DNA of 64,000 bases from the NCBI RefSeq assembly GCF_018687635.1, contig NZ_CP061300.1, positions 1,943,424-2,007,423 on the forward strand, given 5' to 3'. The position numbers and the translations under genes were made by a program. Every line of letters starts with the position of its first letter. Position 1 is the first letter of the stretch. Positions 46,029 to 56,620 of the stretch are shown here, in pieces. Under the pieces are notes generated by a model that was given only the letters and a program-made list of their open reading frames with translations, searched no databases and was not told where the DNA came from. This stretch comes from Polynucleobacter sp. MWH-Braz-FAM2G (GTDB taxonomy: Bacteria; Pseudomonadota; Gammaproteobacteria; Burkholderiales; Burkholderiaceae).

Positions 46029-47384
46029 TTATTTATCAAGCAAGATGATGCGGAAATCATTCACATTCGTAAGTGTAGGGCCAGTTTCCACTAAAGCGCC
46101 TAGTTCAGCGAAGAATCCATAACAATCATGCGCCGCCAAAAATTTCTTAGGCGCCAATCCAGCAGAAAGACTTTCATCGCGTACATTGCTATCAAACCAA
46201 GCGCCAGCATTCTTTTCGCTACCATCAATGCCATCCGTATCTGCTGCTAAAGCGGCAATATTTGATAGATCAGAGCTTGCAGCAAACAAAGAGAGTAAAT
46301 ATTCACTACAACGACCGCCACGCCCCTTAATGCCTGCCGCAATAGTTACAGTACATTCGCCGCCAGAGATAAAGGCTAGCGGCTTATCAATCCCCTTCGC
46401 CACATAATCACGCACTAGAGAAGCTTGCTCAACACCCACCTCTTGCGCCTCACCCGTAATCGTATCGCCCAAAATAATGGGCTCATAACCATGAGTACGA
46501 ACATAATCCGCAGCAGCTTCTAAACTTTTATAGGCTGTGGCAATCACATGATTAACTACTTGAGCATTAACCAAATCGGCGTCTTTTAGAGTCTCTGGTT
46601 TTTCACCCACTAGCCCTTGCTTGAGATGATTCAAGACCGATGCTGGAATTGCAGACTCATTCAAATCATATTTTTGCAAAATATTGAGAGCATCTAGATA
46701 AGTTGAATAGTCTGCAGCACAAGGTCCGCTCGCAATATCTGCAGGTGAATCACCTGTGACATCGGAGATTAATAAAGCCTCTACTCTCGCACCGCGAGCA
46801 ATAGCAACTCTAGCTAAATTGCCGCCCAAAATTGCAGATAAATGTTTACGCACTACATTCATTTCTTCAATAGGAGCACCACTTCGCAGAAGTGCCTCTG
46901 TTGTCTTGCGCATGTCATCAATAGAAATACCTTCTTGGGGCAAAGTCAAAAGGCTTGAGCCTCCACCAGACACCAAAGCAATTAATACATCACCTTGTTC
47001 TAACTGACTCGTTAACGCTAAAACCTCTTTAGCCCCATCCATACCTAACTGATCAGGTACAGGGTGGCCGGCCTCCACTATTTTGATATGTGTGGTTGAC
47101 GAGTTATGACCATAACGCGTAAGGACAACACCCTCTAGAACTGTGCTTGGCCAATTACTCTTTGCGTAAGCTTCTAAGGCACTAGCCATCGATGCACTAG
47201 CCTTACCAGCACCTACAACTAAACACCTACCTTGAGGTTCTTGTCCTTTTGGAAATATCTGTGCCAAATATTGCGGGACAATGATTTGTGGATCAGCAAC
47301 CGCCACGGCTGCAGCAAAGGCATTTTTTAATATTGCTTCTTTACTGCTAGCAAGAGAAATAGAAGAGGTGCTTTGGATCATCAA
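46029..47384 (-). CDS. Glycerate 2-kinase (MOFRL family, GckA/TtuD-like)
   Basis: A 451-residue kinase of the DUF4147/MOFRL type, distinct from GarK and Glx[17 protein letters not shown] (about 57-72), [13 protein letters not shown] (about 137-149) and the C-terminal MOFRL domain with [19 protein letters not shown] sequence (here [19 protein letters not shown]) are diagnostic. It phosphorylates D-glycerate to 2-phosphoglycerate, linking glyoxylate or tartronate metabolism to glycolysis. It lies 6 bp after the ABC exporter gene and 1 bp before pyrC. Confidence 0.88.
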   Translation of the reverse strand: MMIQSTSSISLASSKEAILKNAFAAAVAVADPQIIVPQYLAQIFPKGQEPQGRCLVVGAGKASASMASALEAYAKSNWPSTVLEGVVLTRYGHNSSTTHIKIVEAGHPVPDQLGMDGAKEVLALTSQLEQGDVLIALVSGGGSSLLTLPQEGISIDDMRKTTEALLRSGAPIEEMNVVRKHLSAILGGNLARVAIARGARVEALLISDVTGDSPADIASGPCAADYSTYLDALNILQKYDLNESAIPASVLNHLKQGLVGEKPETLKDADLVNAQVVNHVIATAYKSLEAAADYVRTHGYEPIILGDTITGEAQEVGVEQASLVRDYVAKGIDKPLAFISGGECTVTIAAGIKGRGGRCSEYLLSLFAASSDLSNIAALAADTDGIDGSEKNAGAWFDSNVRDESLSAGLAPKKFLAAHDCYGFFAELGALVETGPTLTNVNDFRIILLDK

Positions 47385-47390
47385 GCTATT

Positions 47391-49214
47391 CTAATCAAGT
47401 GTAGAGCGCTCTTGCATTTGCCACATTTCAGCATACTTACCTTTAACCGCCAGTAATTCTTCATGAGTACCTCGCTCGACAATCTGCCCGTGATCCATCA
47501 CTAAAATTTGATCCGCATGAATGATTGTTGAAAGTCGATGTGCAATGATGAGTGTCGTACGATTTTTAGCCAGTCCGAGTAATTCTTCTTGAAAGGCACG
47601 CTCAGTTTTAGAGTCTAAAGCGGAAGTTGCTTCATCAAAAATAAGCATTGCAGGTTTTTTGAGGAGTGTTCTCGCAATTGCCACCCGTTGCTTTTCACCC
47701 CCCGACAATTTAAGCCCCCTCTCTCCCACTTGGGTATCGTAACCCTCAGGCAAACGCTTGATAAAACCATCAATTTGGGCTGCTCTTGCCGCTTCTTGAA
47801 CTTCCCCAATTGTTGCTGATGGATCCCCATAGGCAATGTTATAACCAATCGTGTCATTAAATAGGACCGTATCCTGCGGGACGATGCCAATCGCCTTACG
47901 CAAACTGGCTTGCGTAACATCCTTGATATTTTGACCATCAATCAAAATTTCACCGGACTGAACATCGTAAAAACGAAACAACAGTCTAGCCAAAGTACTC
48001 TTACCCGCTCCGCTTTGGCCCACGACTGCTGTAATAGTTCCGGCAGGGATATTAAAACTCACATTACGCAGAATTTCACGCTTGGCATCATATTGAAATG
48101 ACACATGCTCGAAGAGTACGTCTGGGCCATGGCCATGATTATCGACTTGCAACGCTTTTGCATCTGGAGAGTCGGCAATCTCTTTCTCAGTATTGAGTAA
48201 AGAAAACATCCGATCCATATCAGTCAACGATTGTTTAATTTCTCGATAAATCACTCCAAGAAAATTCAATGGAATATAAAGCTGAATCATCAGAGTGTTT
48301 ACTAAAACCAAATCACCCAAAGTCATCGTTCCATCAACTACACCTATCGTTGCACGCCACAAAATCAGCATTAAACCAACTGCGATAATGATTTGTTGAC
48401 CAAGATTTAAAAATGCTAGTGTTTTTTGTGACTTAACTGCGGCCGCTTGATAACGCAGTAAATTCTCATCGTAGCGATTAGCTTCAAATGTCTCATTACC
48501 AAAATACTTTACAGTCTCAAAGTTTAATAAAGAATCAATGGCCTTTTGGTTAGCCTTTGAATCCATATCATTCATCGTGCGGCGGTAATGTGTACGCCAC
48601 TCTGTAACTACAATAGTAAAAATAATATAGAGAACTAAAGCCACTAGCGTTATAGCGGCAAACCAAATGTCATAGGAATATGCAAAATAGCCTAAGACCA
48701 AACAAAACTCGATAAGCGTTGGCAGAATGCTGTAAAGAGAATATGAAATGAGTGATTGAATACCGCGGGTACCGCGCTCAATATCACGACTCACGCCACC
48801 CGTTTGACGAGCCAAGTGAAAACTCAGTGCCAGCGAATGTAAATGCTCAAAGACTTGAAGCGCTACTTTACGAACAGCATTCTGAGTCACCTTGGCGAAT
48901 AAGGCCTCACGCAATTCTGTAAATAAGGAGGCAGATATTCTGAGGAATCCATATGCAAGAATAATGCCCAATGGAACCGCAAGAAGCGCCTGTGGAGAAT
49001 TTGGTTGGATGTCCAAAGAGTCAATCAACTCTTTCATCACAATCGGAATTCCGAGATTAGCTACCTTAGCAAAAATCAAACAACTTAAAGCAATAATTAC
49101 TCGGAATCGATACTCTAAGAGGTAAGGTAGGAGATCGCGAATAACGCGCCAGTCACCTCTTTGGGGTGTTTTTGAATCTACTCTACTATGATGATGTCCC
49201 GATGAATGTCTCAT
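47391..49214 (-). CDS. ABC exporter of the Atm1/HMT1 type (fused permease and ATPase)
   Basis: A 607-residue half-transporter. Residues about 30-340 form six membrane helices; the ATPase domain follows with Walker [10 protein letters not shown] (about 397-405), signature [14 protein letters not shown] (about 502-515) and Walker [12 protein letters not shown] (about 524-534). [18 protein letters not shown] in the membrane domain and the [14 protein letters not shown] region are typical of the mitochondrial Atm1 lineage, which exports glutathione-linked sulfur or metal conjugates. An N-terminal histidine-rich stretch ([10 protein letters not shown]) may bind metal. The exported compound is not known. 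Confidence 0.9.
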   Translation of the reverse strand: MRHSSGHHHSRVDSKTPQRGDWRVIRDLLPYLLEYRFRVIIALSCLIFAKVANLGIPIVMKELIDSLDIQPNSPQALLAVPLGIILAYGFLRISASLFTELREALFAKVTQNAVRKVALQVFEHLHSLALSFHLARQTGGVSRDIERGTRGIQSLISYSLYSILPTLIEFCLVLGYFAYSYDIWFAAITLVALVLYIIFTIVVTEWRTHYRRTMNDMDSKANQKAIDSLLNFETVKYFGNETFEANRYDENLLRYQAAAVKSQKTLAFLNLGQQIIIAVGLMLILWRATIGVVDGTMTLGDLVLVNTLMIQLYIPLNFLGVIYREIKQSLTDMDRMFSLLNTEKEIADSPDAKALQVDNHGHGPDVLFEHVSFQYDAKREILRNVSFNIPAGTITAVVGQSGAGKSTLARLLFRFYDVQSGEILIDGQNIKDVTQASLRKAIGIVPQDTVLFNDTIGYNIAYGDPSATIGEVQEAARAAQIDGFIKRLPEGYDTQVGERGLKLSGGEKQRVAIARTLLKKPAMLIFDEATSALDSKTERAFQEELLGLAKNRTTLIIAHRLSTIIHADQILVMDHGQIVERGTHEELLAVKGKYAEMWQMQERSTLD

Positions 49215-49251
49215 CGTTCTATCTTATCCCTAATTTGCAATTTGACTCTGC

Positions 49252-49695
49252 TCAGCTTGCAGAAAATAACTTCAGTATTGCCTCGCCATTACTAGGGGAA
49301 AAGCATTTCTTTGCGGCCTTTTTAAATGGCAGCCACTCATAAGCCACATGCTCTCTAGGAGCCAACTGAATTGAAATCTGATCAGGCACTCGCAATGAAA
49401 ACCAGTGTTCAATATTTCTGGTTACCCCTGGTGCATATCGAAAACGCCATTCAGGATAAATTTCATATTCGATCTGGTGATGCATGTTTTGCAATGCATC
49501 TGCTGGTAATTGCGCTACGTTGATACCAGTCTCCTCAAAAACCTCACGACTAGCAGCCAGGGACAAATCTTCATCGGGGGCATCAAGACTGCCAGTCACA
49601 GATTGCCAAAAGCCAGCACGATCAGCTCTCTCGATCAATAAAACATCCCCATTCGGTTTGTAGATAACTACTAAAACCGAAATAGGGATTTTCAA
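49252..49695 (-). CDS. nudB: Dihydroneopterin triphosphate diphosphatase (Nudix)
   Basis: A 147-residue Nudix hydrolase, probably the folate-pathway NudB. The Nudix box GSLDAPDEDLSLAASREVFE (about 36-55), followed by ETGI, is complete apart from one extra residue in its first half. The start codon is TTG 49695 (MKIPISVLVVIYKP); no ATG is available nearby and no strong ribosome site is seen. It lies 22 bp after aspS, the usual partner in this lineage, which supports the NudB call over other Nudix activities. Confidence 0.85.
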   Translation of the reverse strand: MKIPISVLVVIYKPNGDVLLIERADRAGFWQSVTGSLDAPDEDLSLAASREVFEETGINVAQLPADALQNMHHQIEYEIYPEWRFRYAPGVTRNIEHWFSLRVPDQISIQLAPREHVAYEWLPFKKAAKKCFSPSNGEAILKLFSAS

Positions 49696-49717
49696 GATAA
49701 ATACTACTTAAAGCGTT

Positions 49718-51517
49718 TTAAGCAGTGGGTGTAGCTTGACGCAAGCGAATGTGCAATTCACGCAACTGACGCTCATCTACGGGGCTAGGGGCTTGAGTTA
49801 GCAAGCATTGCGCACGTTGTGTTTTCGGGAAAGCAATCACATCGCGTATTGATTCTGCGCCTGTCATCATAGTCACAATGCGGTCCAAACCAAAGGCAAT
49901 ACCGCCATGTGGAGGAGCTCCATACTGTAATGCGTCCAATAAGAATCCAAATTTAGCCTTTGCCTCTTCTGCATTAATCTTCAATGCACGGAATACTTGG
50001 CTTTGTACCGCTTCTTGGTGAATACGCACTGAACCGCCACCAATCTCACTGCCGTTCAGCACCATGTCATATGCTTTAGCCAAGCACTTACCTGGATCAG
50101 ATTCCAAGTACTGCATGTGCTCATCTTTAGGACTAGTGAACGGATGATGGCAAGCAACCCAACGCGCTTCACCCTCATCGTAATCAAACATTGGAAAGTC
50201 CACTACCCACAATGGCTTCCAACCTTCGGTAAAGAGACCATGCTCTTTACCCCAAGCAGATTGACCAATACGTAAACGTAAATTACCAATAGCATCGTTT
50301 ACTACTTTTTCTTTGTCGGCACCGAAGAAAATAATGTCGCCATCTTTCGCACCAGTACGCTTCAAAATGCCTTCGATAGCGGCATCATGCAAATTTTTCA
50401 CAATCGGCGATTGCAAACCATTGCGACCTTCAGCAACAGAATTTACCTTAATCCACGCTAAACCTTTGGCACCATAAATGCTTACAAATTGGGTGTAGTC
50501 ATCGATTTCGCTACGGCTAATTTCAGCACCACCAGGAACGCACAGGCCCACTACACGACCACCAACTTGATTAGCTGCGCCAGAGAAAACTTTGAAATCA
50601 ACGTCTTTCATCAAGTCAGTCAATTCAGTAAATTCAAAGTTCACGCGTAAATCTGGCTTATCAGAACCAAAACGTGCCATACCCTCAGAGTACGGCATGG
50701 TTGGGAATGGATTTGGCAATTCCACGTTCATGGTCTTCTTGAAAATATGACGAATCATGTTCTCAAATAAATCACGAATTTCTAACTCACTTAAAAAAGC
50801 AGTCTCACAGTCAATCTGGGTAAATTCAGGCTGACGATCAGCGCGCAAATCTTCATCGCGGAAACATTTTGTAATTTGATAGTAACGATCAAAGCCGGCA
50901 ACCATCAACAATTGCTTAAACAATTGTGGAGATTGTGGCAAAGCAAAGAACTGTCCATCATGTACACGTGATGGCACTAAATAATCGCGTGCACCTTCTG
51001 GTGTGCTCTTGGTAAGCATCGGCGTTTCGATATCAATAAAACCAGCATCATCTAAATAACGACGGCACTCCATCGCTACGTTGTAACGCAAGCGTAAATT
51101 CTTTTGCATTTGTGGACGACGCAAATCTAATACGCGATGAGTAAGTCGCGTTGTCTCTGACAAATTCTCGTCATCAATTTGAAATGGTGGAGTTACTGAG
51201 GCATTCAAAATGACTAAGCTATGACAAAGAATTTCTACCTTGCCACTAACCAAATCCGTATTTTCAGTGCCCGCTGGACGCGCACGAACTAGGCCTTTGA
51301 TCTGAATGCAGTACTCGCTACGAACTTGCTCTGCTAGCGCAAACATTTCTGGACGGTCAGGATCACAAACCACTTGAACAAAACCCTCGCGGTCACGCAA
51401 GTCAATAAAGATCACGCCTCCATGGTCACGGCGACGATTCACCCAACCAGAAAGGGTGACTTCTTGACCAATCAGTGAATCGGTTACCTGTCCACAGGTA
51501 TGACTTCGCATCGACAT
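49718..51517 (-). CDS. aspS: Aspartate--tRNA(Asp/Asn) ligase
   Basis: A 599-residue bacterial-type class II synthetase. The OB-fold anticodon domain (1-105; [20 protein letters not shown]), the catalytic core with [18 protein letters not shown] and the bacterial GAD insertion (about 290-420) are present, ending with [14 protein letters not shown] (motif 3). Bacteria lacking AsnRS often use a non-discriminating form of this enzyme together with GatCAB; whether that holds here cannot be decided from the window. DUF502 lies 15 bp upstream. Confidence 0.97.
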   Translation of the reverse strand: MSMRSHTCGQVTDSLIGQEVTLSGWVNRRRDHGGVIFIDLRDREGFVQVVCDPDRPEMFALAEQVRSEYCIQIKGLVRARPAGTENTDLVSGKVEILCHSLVILNASVTPPFQIDDENLSETTRLTHRVLDLRRPQMQKNLRLRYNVAMECRRYLDDAGFIDIETPMLTKSTPEGARDYLVPSRVHDGQFFALPQSPQLFKQLLMVAGFDRYYQITKCFRDEDLRADRQPEFTQIDCETAFLSELEIRDLFENMIRHIFKKTMNVELPNPFPTMPYSEGMARFGSDKPDLRVNFEFTELTDLMKDVDFKVFSGAANQVGGRVVGLCVPGGAEISRSEIDDYTQFVSIYGAKGLAWIKVNSVAEGRNGLQSPIVKNLHDAAIEGILKRTGAKDGDIIFFGADKEKVVNDAIGNLRLRIGQSAWGKEHGLFTEGWKPLWVVDFPMFDYDEGEARWVACHHPFTSPKDEHMQYLESDPGKCLAKAYDMVLNGSEIGGGSVRIHQEAVQSQVFRALKINAEEAKAKFGFLLDALQYGAPPHGGIAFGLDRIVTMMTGAESIRDVIAFPKTQRAQCLLTQAPSPVDERQLRELHIRLRQATPTA

Positions 51518-51532
51518 AAAATTTCCTATAAA

Positions 51533-52186
51533 TCAAAAATGGTGTGGTAACTGTGATGCAGCTAAACCACTAGAACTATTGGGAGGAACGGAGCCCATTG
51601 AAACAATATGTTTCAGAGCCTCTTCAACACTCATCTCTAATTCAATCGTTTGTGCACGAGGTACTATCATGAAAAAACCAGAGGTGGGATTTGGGGTTGT
51701 TGGCAAAAATACGTTTACGTAATCTTCACCCAATTTAGAGCTCACTTCTTTTGCTGGTGTACCAGTTTGAAATGCAATCACCCAAGAATCTGCATGGGGA
51801 TAACGAATTAATAGCGCCTTACTAAAAGCCTGACCACTGCCAGAAAATAAAGTAGATGAAACTTGTTGAACGCTTGAGTAAATGGATCGCACAATCGGAA
51901 TGCGATTAATCTGCTTATTCCACATCCGAATCCACCACTGACCGGCAAAGCTAATCGCCAACAAACCAGTAGCCATAATCACGGCGATCACAATCAAAAT
52001 ACCAACGCCAGGCAATTCGCGGAAACGCTGTAGATCTTGCGCTGCATCCTGAGGAAGAACCAAAATGATGGCATGCATCACCGAACCGAATACACCGTCG
52101 AGCAAACCTAGGCCCCATGCAATCACCCAAATGGTGATCGATAATGGTGCCCATACGAGGATGCCAGCGATAAAGTATTTTTTCAT
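51533..52186 (-). CDS. DUF502 family membrane protein
   Basis: A 217-residue protein with two N-terminal membrane helices (about 4-28 and 65-90) and a soluble beta-rich domain with VRSIYSSVQQVSSTLF, then FQTGTPAKEV and VFLPTTPNPTSGFFMIVP. This is the DUF502 layout. Function is not established. The gene sits between ubiB and aspS on the minus strand, a conserved place in Burkholderiales, and is probably co-transcribed with aspS. Confidence 0.88.
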   Translation of the reverse strand: MKKYFIAGILVWAPLSITIWVIAWGLGLLDGVFGSVMHAIILVLPQDAAQDLQRFRELPGVGILIVIAVIMATGLLAISFAGQWWIRMWNKQINRIPIVRSIYSSVQQVSSTLFSGSGQAFSKALLIRYPHADSWVIAFQTGTPAKEVSSKLGEDYVNVFLPTTPNPTSGFFMIVPRAQTIELEMSVEEALKHIVSMGSVPPNSSSGLAASQLPHHF

Positions 52187-52241
52187 TTGTTTTGCCTAAC
52201 CCGCTATTTTAACGGGTAAGCAGCCATTCAGCGAGAGACTA

Positions 52242-53825
52242 TTAATTCACTAAGCTGATGAGCAGAATTCCAGCCAAAAACCCACCAGCAAAGAGTAAAG
52301 CCCCCGCCAACAGACGATGAGTGCGCCTTTCCTGCAGCAAAAGAGCCTTTAAAACCTCTAATTCACCATTTTGGTCTTTGATTTGATGTCTGCTTTGGGC
52401 CAAACTATCGGCAATGAGGCGTGGCAATGTAGGCAGAATTTTGGCCCAAGTAGGCGCCTCCTCCTTTAAGCCATCTAAAAGTCCGCGCCAACCCAATTGC
52501 TTGCTGACCCATTTTTCCAAAATAGGCTTAGCGGTTTTCCAAAGATCTAGATCAGGATCAAGCTGACGAGCTAAACCTTCTACATTTAAAAGGGTCTTCT
52601 GCAATAAAGTGAGTTGAGGCTGAATTTCCACCTTAAAGCGTCGTGATGTTTGGAATAAACGCATCAAGACGATACCCAAGGAAATTTCTTTTAATGGGCG
52701 ATCAAAATACGGCTCACAAACTGAACGCACTGCACCCTCTAACTCTTCAACACGGGTATTTGCTGGAACCCAACCCGACTCAATATGTAATTCAGCTACA
52801 CGCCGATAATCACGATTAAAAAACGCCAAAAAGTTCAAGGCTAAATAATTTTTATCCGACTCGCTTAAAGCACCAACAATTCCAAAATCAAGTGAAATAA
52901 ATCGGCCAAATGTTCCCGGCTCCAAGCTAATCATAATATTTCCAGGATGCATATCCGCATGGAAAAATCCGTATTCAAACACTTGGGTGAAGAAAATTTC
53001 TACGCCATCTGAGGCTAGCTTTTTAAAGTCAACACCAGCCTCGCGTAATTCAGCAGTTTTGCCAATCGAGATGCCATACATTCTCTCCATGACAATTACA
53101 TTAGTGTGGCAAAGATCCCAATACATCTCAGGAATCATCAATTTCTCGGAATCTACAAACTGTCTACGTAGCTGGCTGGCATTAGCAGCTTCTCGCATCA
53201 GATCAAGCTCATCATGCAAGTAAGTATCAAACTCTGCAACATTCTCACGAGGCTTTAATCGACGGCCATCCTCAGAACTTTTTTCTATGACTTTTGCCAA
53301 GTCATACATCAACGCCAAATCCCCTTCAATCACTGGCAAAATGCCAGGACGCAAGACTTTAATGGCTACTGCACGACCTTCCCACTCAGGGTGTTTATCT
53401 GTTCCACGTAGCACCCCAAAATGCACCTGTGCAACAGATGCGCTCGCTACAGGAGTGGCATCAAAACTTATAAATACAGATTCAATTGGCTGACCTAAAT
53501 CTTCCTCGATCAAGCGACGAGATTCTTCATTAGAAAAAGGTGGCACCTGATCTTGTAGTTTTGCCAATTCATTAGCGATATCTTCAGGCAATAAATCACG
53601 ACGAGTTGAAAGGACCTGACCAAACTTCACAAAAATCGGACCAAGAGCTTCAAGTGTTAAGCGAATACGTTCGCCTCTAGGTAGGTGACTGCCTGGCGAG
53701 ATCCAACAAAGAACTGTCAAAAATCCACGACGAAGTCCGGGCTTCAAAAGGTCGCGCAAAAGTGGCAGTAAACCATAGCGCCATGCGGTAAAGAAAATGA
53801 AAAAGAGACGAGCAATGCGACGCAC
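52242..53825 (-). CDS. ubiB: Ubiquinone biosynthesis accessory ATPase UbiB
   Basis: A 527-residue atypical kinase-like ATPase (ABC1/COQ8 family). The KxGQ region reads [20 protein letters not shown] (about 47-66), AIKVLRPG carries the ATP-binding lysine, and [11 protein letters not shown] (about 288-298) plus LDFGIVG form the catalytic and metal loops. Two C-terminal membrane helices (about 490-525) anchor it. The start is GTG 53825, 2 nt after the ubiJ stop, so the two accessory genes are coupled. It supports the lipid-hydroxylase complex of ubiquinone synthesis. Confidence 0.95.
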   Translation of the reverse strand: MRRIARLFFIFFTAWRYGLLPLLRDLLKPGLRRGFLTVLCWISPGSHLPRGERIRLTLEALGPIFVKFGQVLSTRRDLLPEDIANELAKLQDQVPPFSNEESRRLIEEDLGQPIESVFISFDATPVASASVAQVHFGVLRGTDKHPEWEGRAVAIKVLRPGILPVIEGDLALMYDLAKVIEKSSEDGRRLKPRENVAEFDTYLHDELDLMREAANASQLRRQFVDSEKLMIPEMYWDLCHTNVIVMERMYGISIGKTAELREAGVDFKKLASDGVEIFFTQVFEYGFFHADMHPGNIMISLEPGTFGRFISLDFGIVGALSESDKNYLALNFLAFFNRDYRRVAELHIESGWVPANTRVEELEGAVRSVCEPYFDRPLKEISLGIVLMRLFQTSRRFKVEIQPQLTLLQKTLLNVEGLARQLDPDLDLWKTAKPILEKWVSKQLGWRGLLDGLKEEAPTWAKILPTLPRLIADSLAQSRHQIKDQNGELEVLKALLLQERRTHRLLAGALLFAGGFLAGILLISLVN

Positions 53826-53827
53826 GA

Positions 53828-54448
53828 TTACTTAGCCTTTTGTTCTAAAAGTTGAATACGTTTTTCCATGCGATCAACGGATTCGCGTAATTTGCTTAAT
53901 TCAGATTTGTGCACCATGAAGTCACGCTTATTTAACAGCACTTTCTTTTCTTCGCTAACGTACTCAACCACATTGTCCAACAAATCAGCAGCAGCCGAAC
54001 GAGTGGCAGAAGCAAATTTTTTTCCCTGTCTTACAGCGAAGTTTGCAGGTGCATCGCCCACCAGGCGAGCCAAATCTTCCTCATACTCCCAGCGTAGCTG
54101 TCCCGCTAGACGACCCAATAGCTGTGCCAAATCTGCATCACCAGTGATTTTGACGGCTTTAAAAGCTTGCTCCCGTAAAGAGCCAGAGCTACCAGCTAGG
54201 CCACTCAATGCGCTAGTAGATACCTCTAAGGTCAGCGATGGGGAATCAATCTCTTTCAAGCTAGCTAATAAACCGTCGGGTTTTATCTCAAAGCAAAGGT
54301 TACCCAAAGGTAGCTGCAACAAAATTGTTTTACCTGAATGGCGAGCCAATTCAGCGGCTGCCCATGGTTCGCTACTTAAAACATGATTTATTCCCTGGCA
54401 AGCAGCCCCAGAGGCAATCGAATGGGTGGTTGAAAATTGTTTGTTCAT
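53828..54448 (-). CDS. ubiJ: Ubiquinone biosynthesis accessory factor UbiJ (SCP2-like)
   Basis: A 206-residue protein with an SCP2-like lipid-binding domain in the first 130 residues and a C-terminal heptad-rich helix (about 170-206; [20 protein letters not shown]) that should form a coiled coil. In E. coli UbiJ binds the octaprenyl intermediates within the soluble Ubi complex and is encoded between ubiE and ubiB, as here. A strong terminator lies only 8 nt before the ATG, leaving no room for a normal ribosome site, so its mRNA may be leaderless or a read-through product. Confidence 0.85.
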   Translation of the reverse strand: MNKQFSTTHSIASGAACQGINHVLSSEPWAAAELARHSGKTILLQLPLGNLCFEIKPDGLLASLKEIDSPSLTLEVSTSALSGLAGSSGSLREQAFKAVKITGDADLAQLLGRLAGQLRWEYEEDLARLVGDAPANFAVRQGKKFASATRSAAADLLDNVVEYVSEEKKVLLNKRDFMVHKSELSKLRESVDRMEKRIQLLEQKAK

Positions 54449-54456
54449 AAGTGTAA

Positions 54457-54480
54457 AAAACCCGCACTAGTGCGGGTTTT
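54457..54480 (-). terminator. Terminator between the Tim44-domain gene and ubiJ
   Basis: A perfect 12-bp palindromic stem (AAAACCCGCACT / AGTGCGGGTTTT) is followed on the minus strand by further T residues. It is 22 nt after the stop of the Tim44-domain gene and 8 nt before the ubiJ start codon. Confidence 0.92.
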
Positions 54481-54501
54481 CCTACGGAAAGTACCTCAAG
54501 C

Positions 54502-55410
54502 TTAAACCAACTGAGAGATGCCCGCTAGTACCCAGCCACCAGGACCCTCTACAGGCTTGCTTAAATTCCAGATTTCAGAGAAATCGGTTGCAGCCGCACC
54601 TGGTTGCTCGCGAATCATTCCACTGAACTGAACGCTACAGAAATAATGCGCATCTGCTGTCTCAATACCCAAGAGTTGAGCATTAATTGTGACAACATCA
54701 GTTTGATTACTCCCATCAGTTCGACCCGCTAAATCTTGTTGAATCGTATTAAACATTTCAGGGGTAGTAAATTCACGCAAAGAAGGAAGATCTCCTTGAT
54801 CCCAGGCCTTTTGTAAAGTCACAAAATATTGCTTTGCATTCTCTAAAAAAGTTCTTTGATCAAAACCAGGGGGTAAGGTTGATTGAAATGGTTCAGGCTC
54901 AACACTCACCCCGCCAAATGCACTGGCAGCAGGCGTAAAAGCAGGCTCTTGTCTCGGCATCTCAATCGTATTGCGCTGCATACCTTTAGATGGAACATTG
55001 GAGCCATATCCAGCGCCCGACATTGCTGGCAACAATCTACGAATCACAAACATAATTGCAAAACCTACTAGCATCGCAATTAGCAAACCTGTAATCAAAG
55101 ATGAAGCAGCCTCACCCAAGCCAAAATGGGATAAGAGATAGCCAATGCCTAAACCAGCAGCTAAGCCACCCAAAATACCGCCCATACCTCCAAAACGACT
55201 AGGCGCAGGAGCTTGAGGTGCCGGGGCTGGGGCAGAGGGCTGCGCCTGTTGGGAAGGCTTTTGTACTGGAGCAGCTTGACGCTGTATGGGAGCACTTGGC
55301 GCACGCCCAATACTTTTGCCACCACCCAAACGTGCGGCCTCAACATAACCAACAGATGTGAATATCAAAATAAAGCTTAAGAGAATTGCTTTAAAAAAAT
55401 GTTTGTTCAT
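54502..55410 (-). CDS. Tim44-like domain protein
   Basis: A 302-residue exported or membrane protein. ATG 55410 is chosen because AAGGGG lies about 9 nt upstream. Residues 1-25 form a signal peptide (ending VEA). A proline/glutamine-rich linker (about 40-75) is followed by glycine-rich and hydrophobic segments (about 78-140, two likely membrane helices) and then a Tim44/MBA1-like domain (about 185-300; FDQRTFLENAKQYFVTLQKA, WVLAGISQL end). Such proteins are common in proteobacteria next to ubiE but have no settled function; in mitochondria the fold binds translocase or ribosome partners. Confidence 0.85.
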   Translation of the reverse strand: MNKHFFKAILLSFILIFTSVGYVEAARLGGGKSIGRAPSAPIQRQAAPVQKPSQQAQPSAPAPAPQAPAPSRFGGMGGILGGLAAGLGIGYLLSHFGLGEAASSLITGLLIAMLVGFAIMFVIRRLLPAMSGAGYGSNVPSKGMQRNTIEMPRQEPAFTPAASAFGGVSVEPEPFQSTLPPGFDQRTFLENAKQYFVTLQKAWDQGDLPSLREFTTPEMFNTIQQDLAGRTDGSNQTDVVTINAQLLGIETADAHYFCSVQFSGMIREQPGAAATDFSEIWNLSKPVEGPGGWVLAGISQLV

Positions 55411-55478
55411 TTTTATGTACCCCTTCAAATAACTTCTGTGCTTCATTAGTTTCTAAAAGCTTAAAAACTCTACGACTA

Positions 55479-56222
55479 TCAATATTTAATACCAATATGT
55501 AGGGCAACGATACCCCCAGTCATTCTGTGGGTTTCCACTTCATCAAAACCTACCCCCAACATCATTTCTTTGAGAGTTTCAGCATCAGGATGCATGCGAA
55601 TAGATTCCGCTAAATAACGATAGCTCTCAGAATCTTGAGCAATCTTCTCTCCCAGCCAAGGCAAAACCTTAAAAGAGTAAGCGTCATAAACAGGTTGCAA
55701 AAAAGCATCTGGTTTTGAGAATTCCAAAACCAAAACACGACCGCCAGGCTTAATCACTCGACGCATCTCACCCAAAGCAACATCTTTATGGGTCATATTA
55801 CGTAAACCAAAGGCTACCGTTACCACATCAAAGTGATTGCTAGGAAAAGGAATTTTTTCAGCATCAAATTGCACACAAGGCAATGCGATACCGCGATCCA
55901 ACAATCGATCACGTCCAACTCCCAGCATAGATGCATTGATATCACTTAACCAAACCTGTGCATCGGGATTGCGGCCTAAGTCCGCTGCTTTTGCAAAAGC
56001 AGCGGCTAAATCACCAGTACCGCCAGCTATATCTAGAATCTTTTGCCCAGGACGCACATTTGCGCGAGCAATCGTTATTTTCTTCCAAACACGATGCAAA
56101 CCGAAAGACATCAAGTCATTCATTACATCGTATTTACTAGCTACCGAATGAAATACTTCAGCAACCTTTACTGCCTTCTCGGCCTCATCAACGCTTTGAT
56201 AACCGAAGTGGGTTTTACTCAT
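55479..56222 (-). CDS. ubiE: Ubiquinone/menaquinone C-methyltransferase UbiE
   Basis: A 247-residue SAM-dependent methyltransferase of quinone synthesis. The start is ATG 56222 ([11 protein letters not shown]), whose A is the last base of the upstream stop codon. Motif I is [14 protein letters not shown] (63-76); [19 protein letters not shown] and [20 protein letters not shown] are the two ubiE signature patterns. The C-terminus [17 protein letters not shown] is typical. It is coupled to the DUF971 gene. Confidence 0.97.
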   Translation of the reverse strand: MSKTHFGYQSVDEAEKAVKVAEVFHSVASKYDVMNDLMSFGLHRVWKKITIARANVRPGQKILDIAGGTGDLAAAFAKAADLGRNPDAQVWLSDINASMLGVGRDRLLDRGIALPCVQFDAEKIPFPSNHFDVVTVAFGLRNMTHKDVALGEMRRVIKPGGRVLVLEFSKPDAFLQPVYDAYSFKVLPWLGEKIAQDSESYRYLAESIRMHPDAETLKEMMLGVGFDEVETHRMTGGIVALHIGIKY

Positions 56223-56620
56223 TAGTGGCTTCCACAAGAATGGCCATGCGAATGTCCCGCTTGCGCCATAGGCGCATCCCGATCAAGACCTGCAGCAGCT
56301 AACTTATCTAAATGCTCTTTCCATAATTCATCTTGGTTTTCACACAAGAATAATAGATATTCCCAGGTATACAGACCTGAATCATGTCCATCAGAAAAGC
56401 TGGGCTTCAGAGCATAATGACCAACTGGTTCTATATTAGCAATTAAGACTTCACGTTTTCCAGTTTGCAATGTTTCCTGTCCAGGACCATGCCCTTGAAC
56501 CTCGGCTGAAGGAGAGAGAACTCTCATCATCTCAAAAGGTAATCGATAGGTTTTCCCGTTCTCATAAGTGAGCTCCAAAACCTTGGACTGCTGATGCACC
56601 ACTATATTGCTTGGAATCAT
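56222..56620 (-). CDS. DUF971 (GBBH-like N-terminal) domain protein with histidine-rich tail
   Basis: A 132-residue protein. Residues about 8-100 are the DUF971 fold also found at the N-terminus of gamma-butyrobetaine hydroxylase: [35 protein letters not shown]. The last 13 residues ([12 protein letters not shown]) hold four histidines and a cysteine and look like a metal-binding tail. Its start codon overlaps the stop of the large oxidoreductase gene and its stop overlaps the ubiE start, so the three are tightly coupled. Function is not established; relatives are linked to Fe-S or metal handling. Confidence 0.85.
   Translation of the reverse strand: MIPSNIVVHQQSKVLELTYENGKTYRLPFEMMRVLSPSAEVQGHGPGQETLQTGKREVLIANIEPVGHYALKPSFSDGHDSGLYTWEYLLFLCENQDELWKEHLDKLAAAGLDRDAPMAQAGHSHGHSCGSH

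Noticed and set aside
53868..54386. 172-codon open frame antisense to ubiJ
   Set aside because: It mirrors the whole ubiJ gene, has no ribosome site and no recognisable domain; its serine/alanine-rich composition is what antisense reading of this gene would give.
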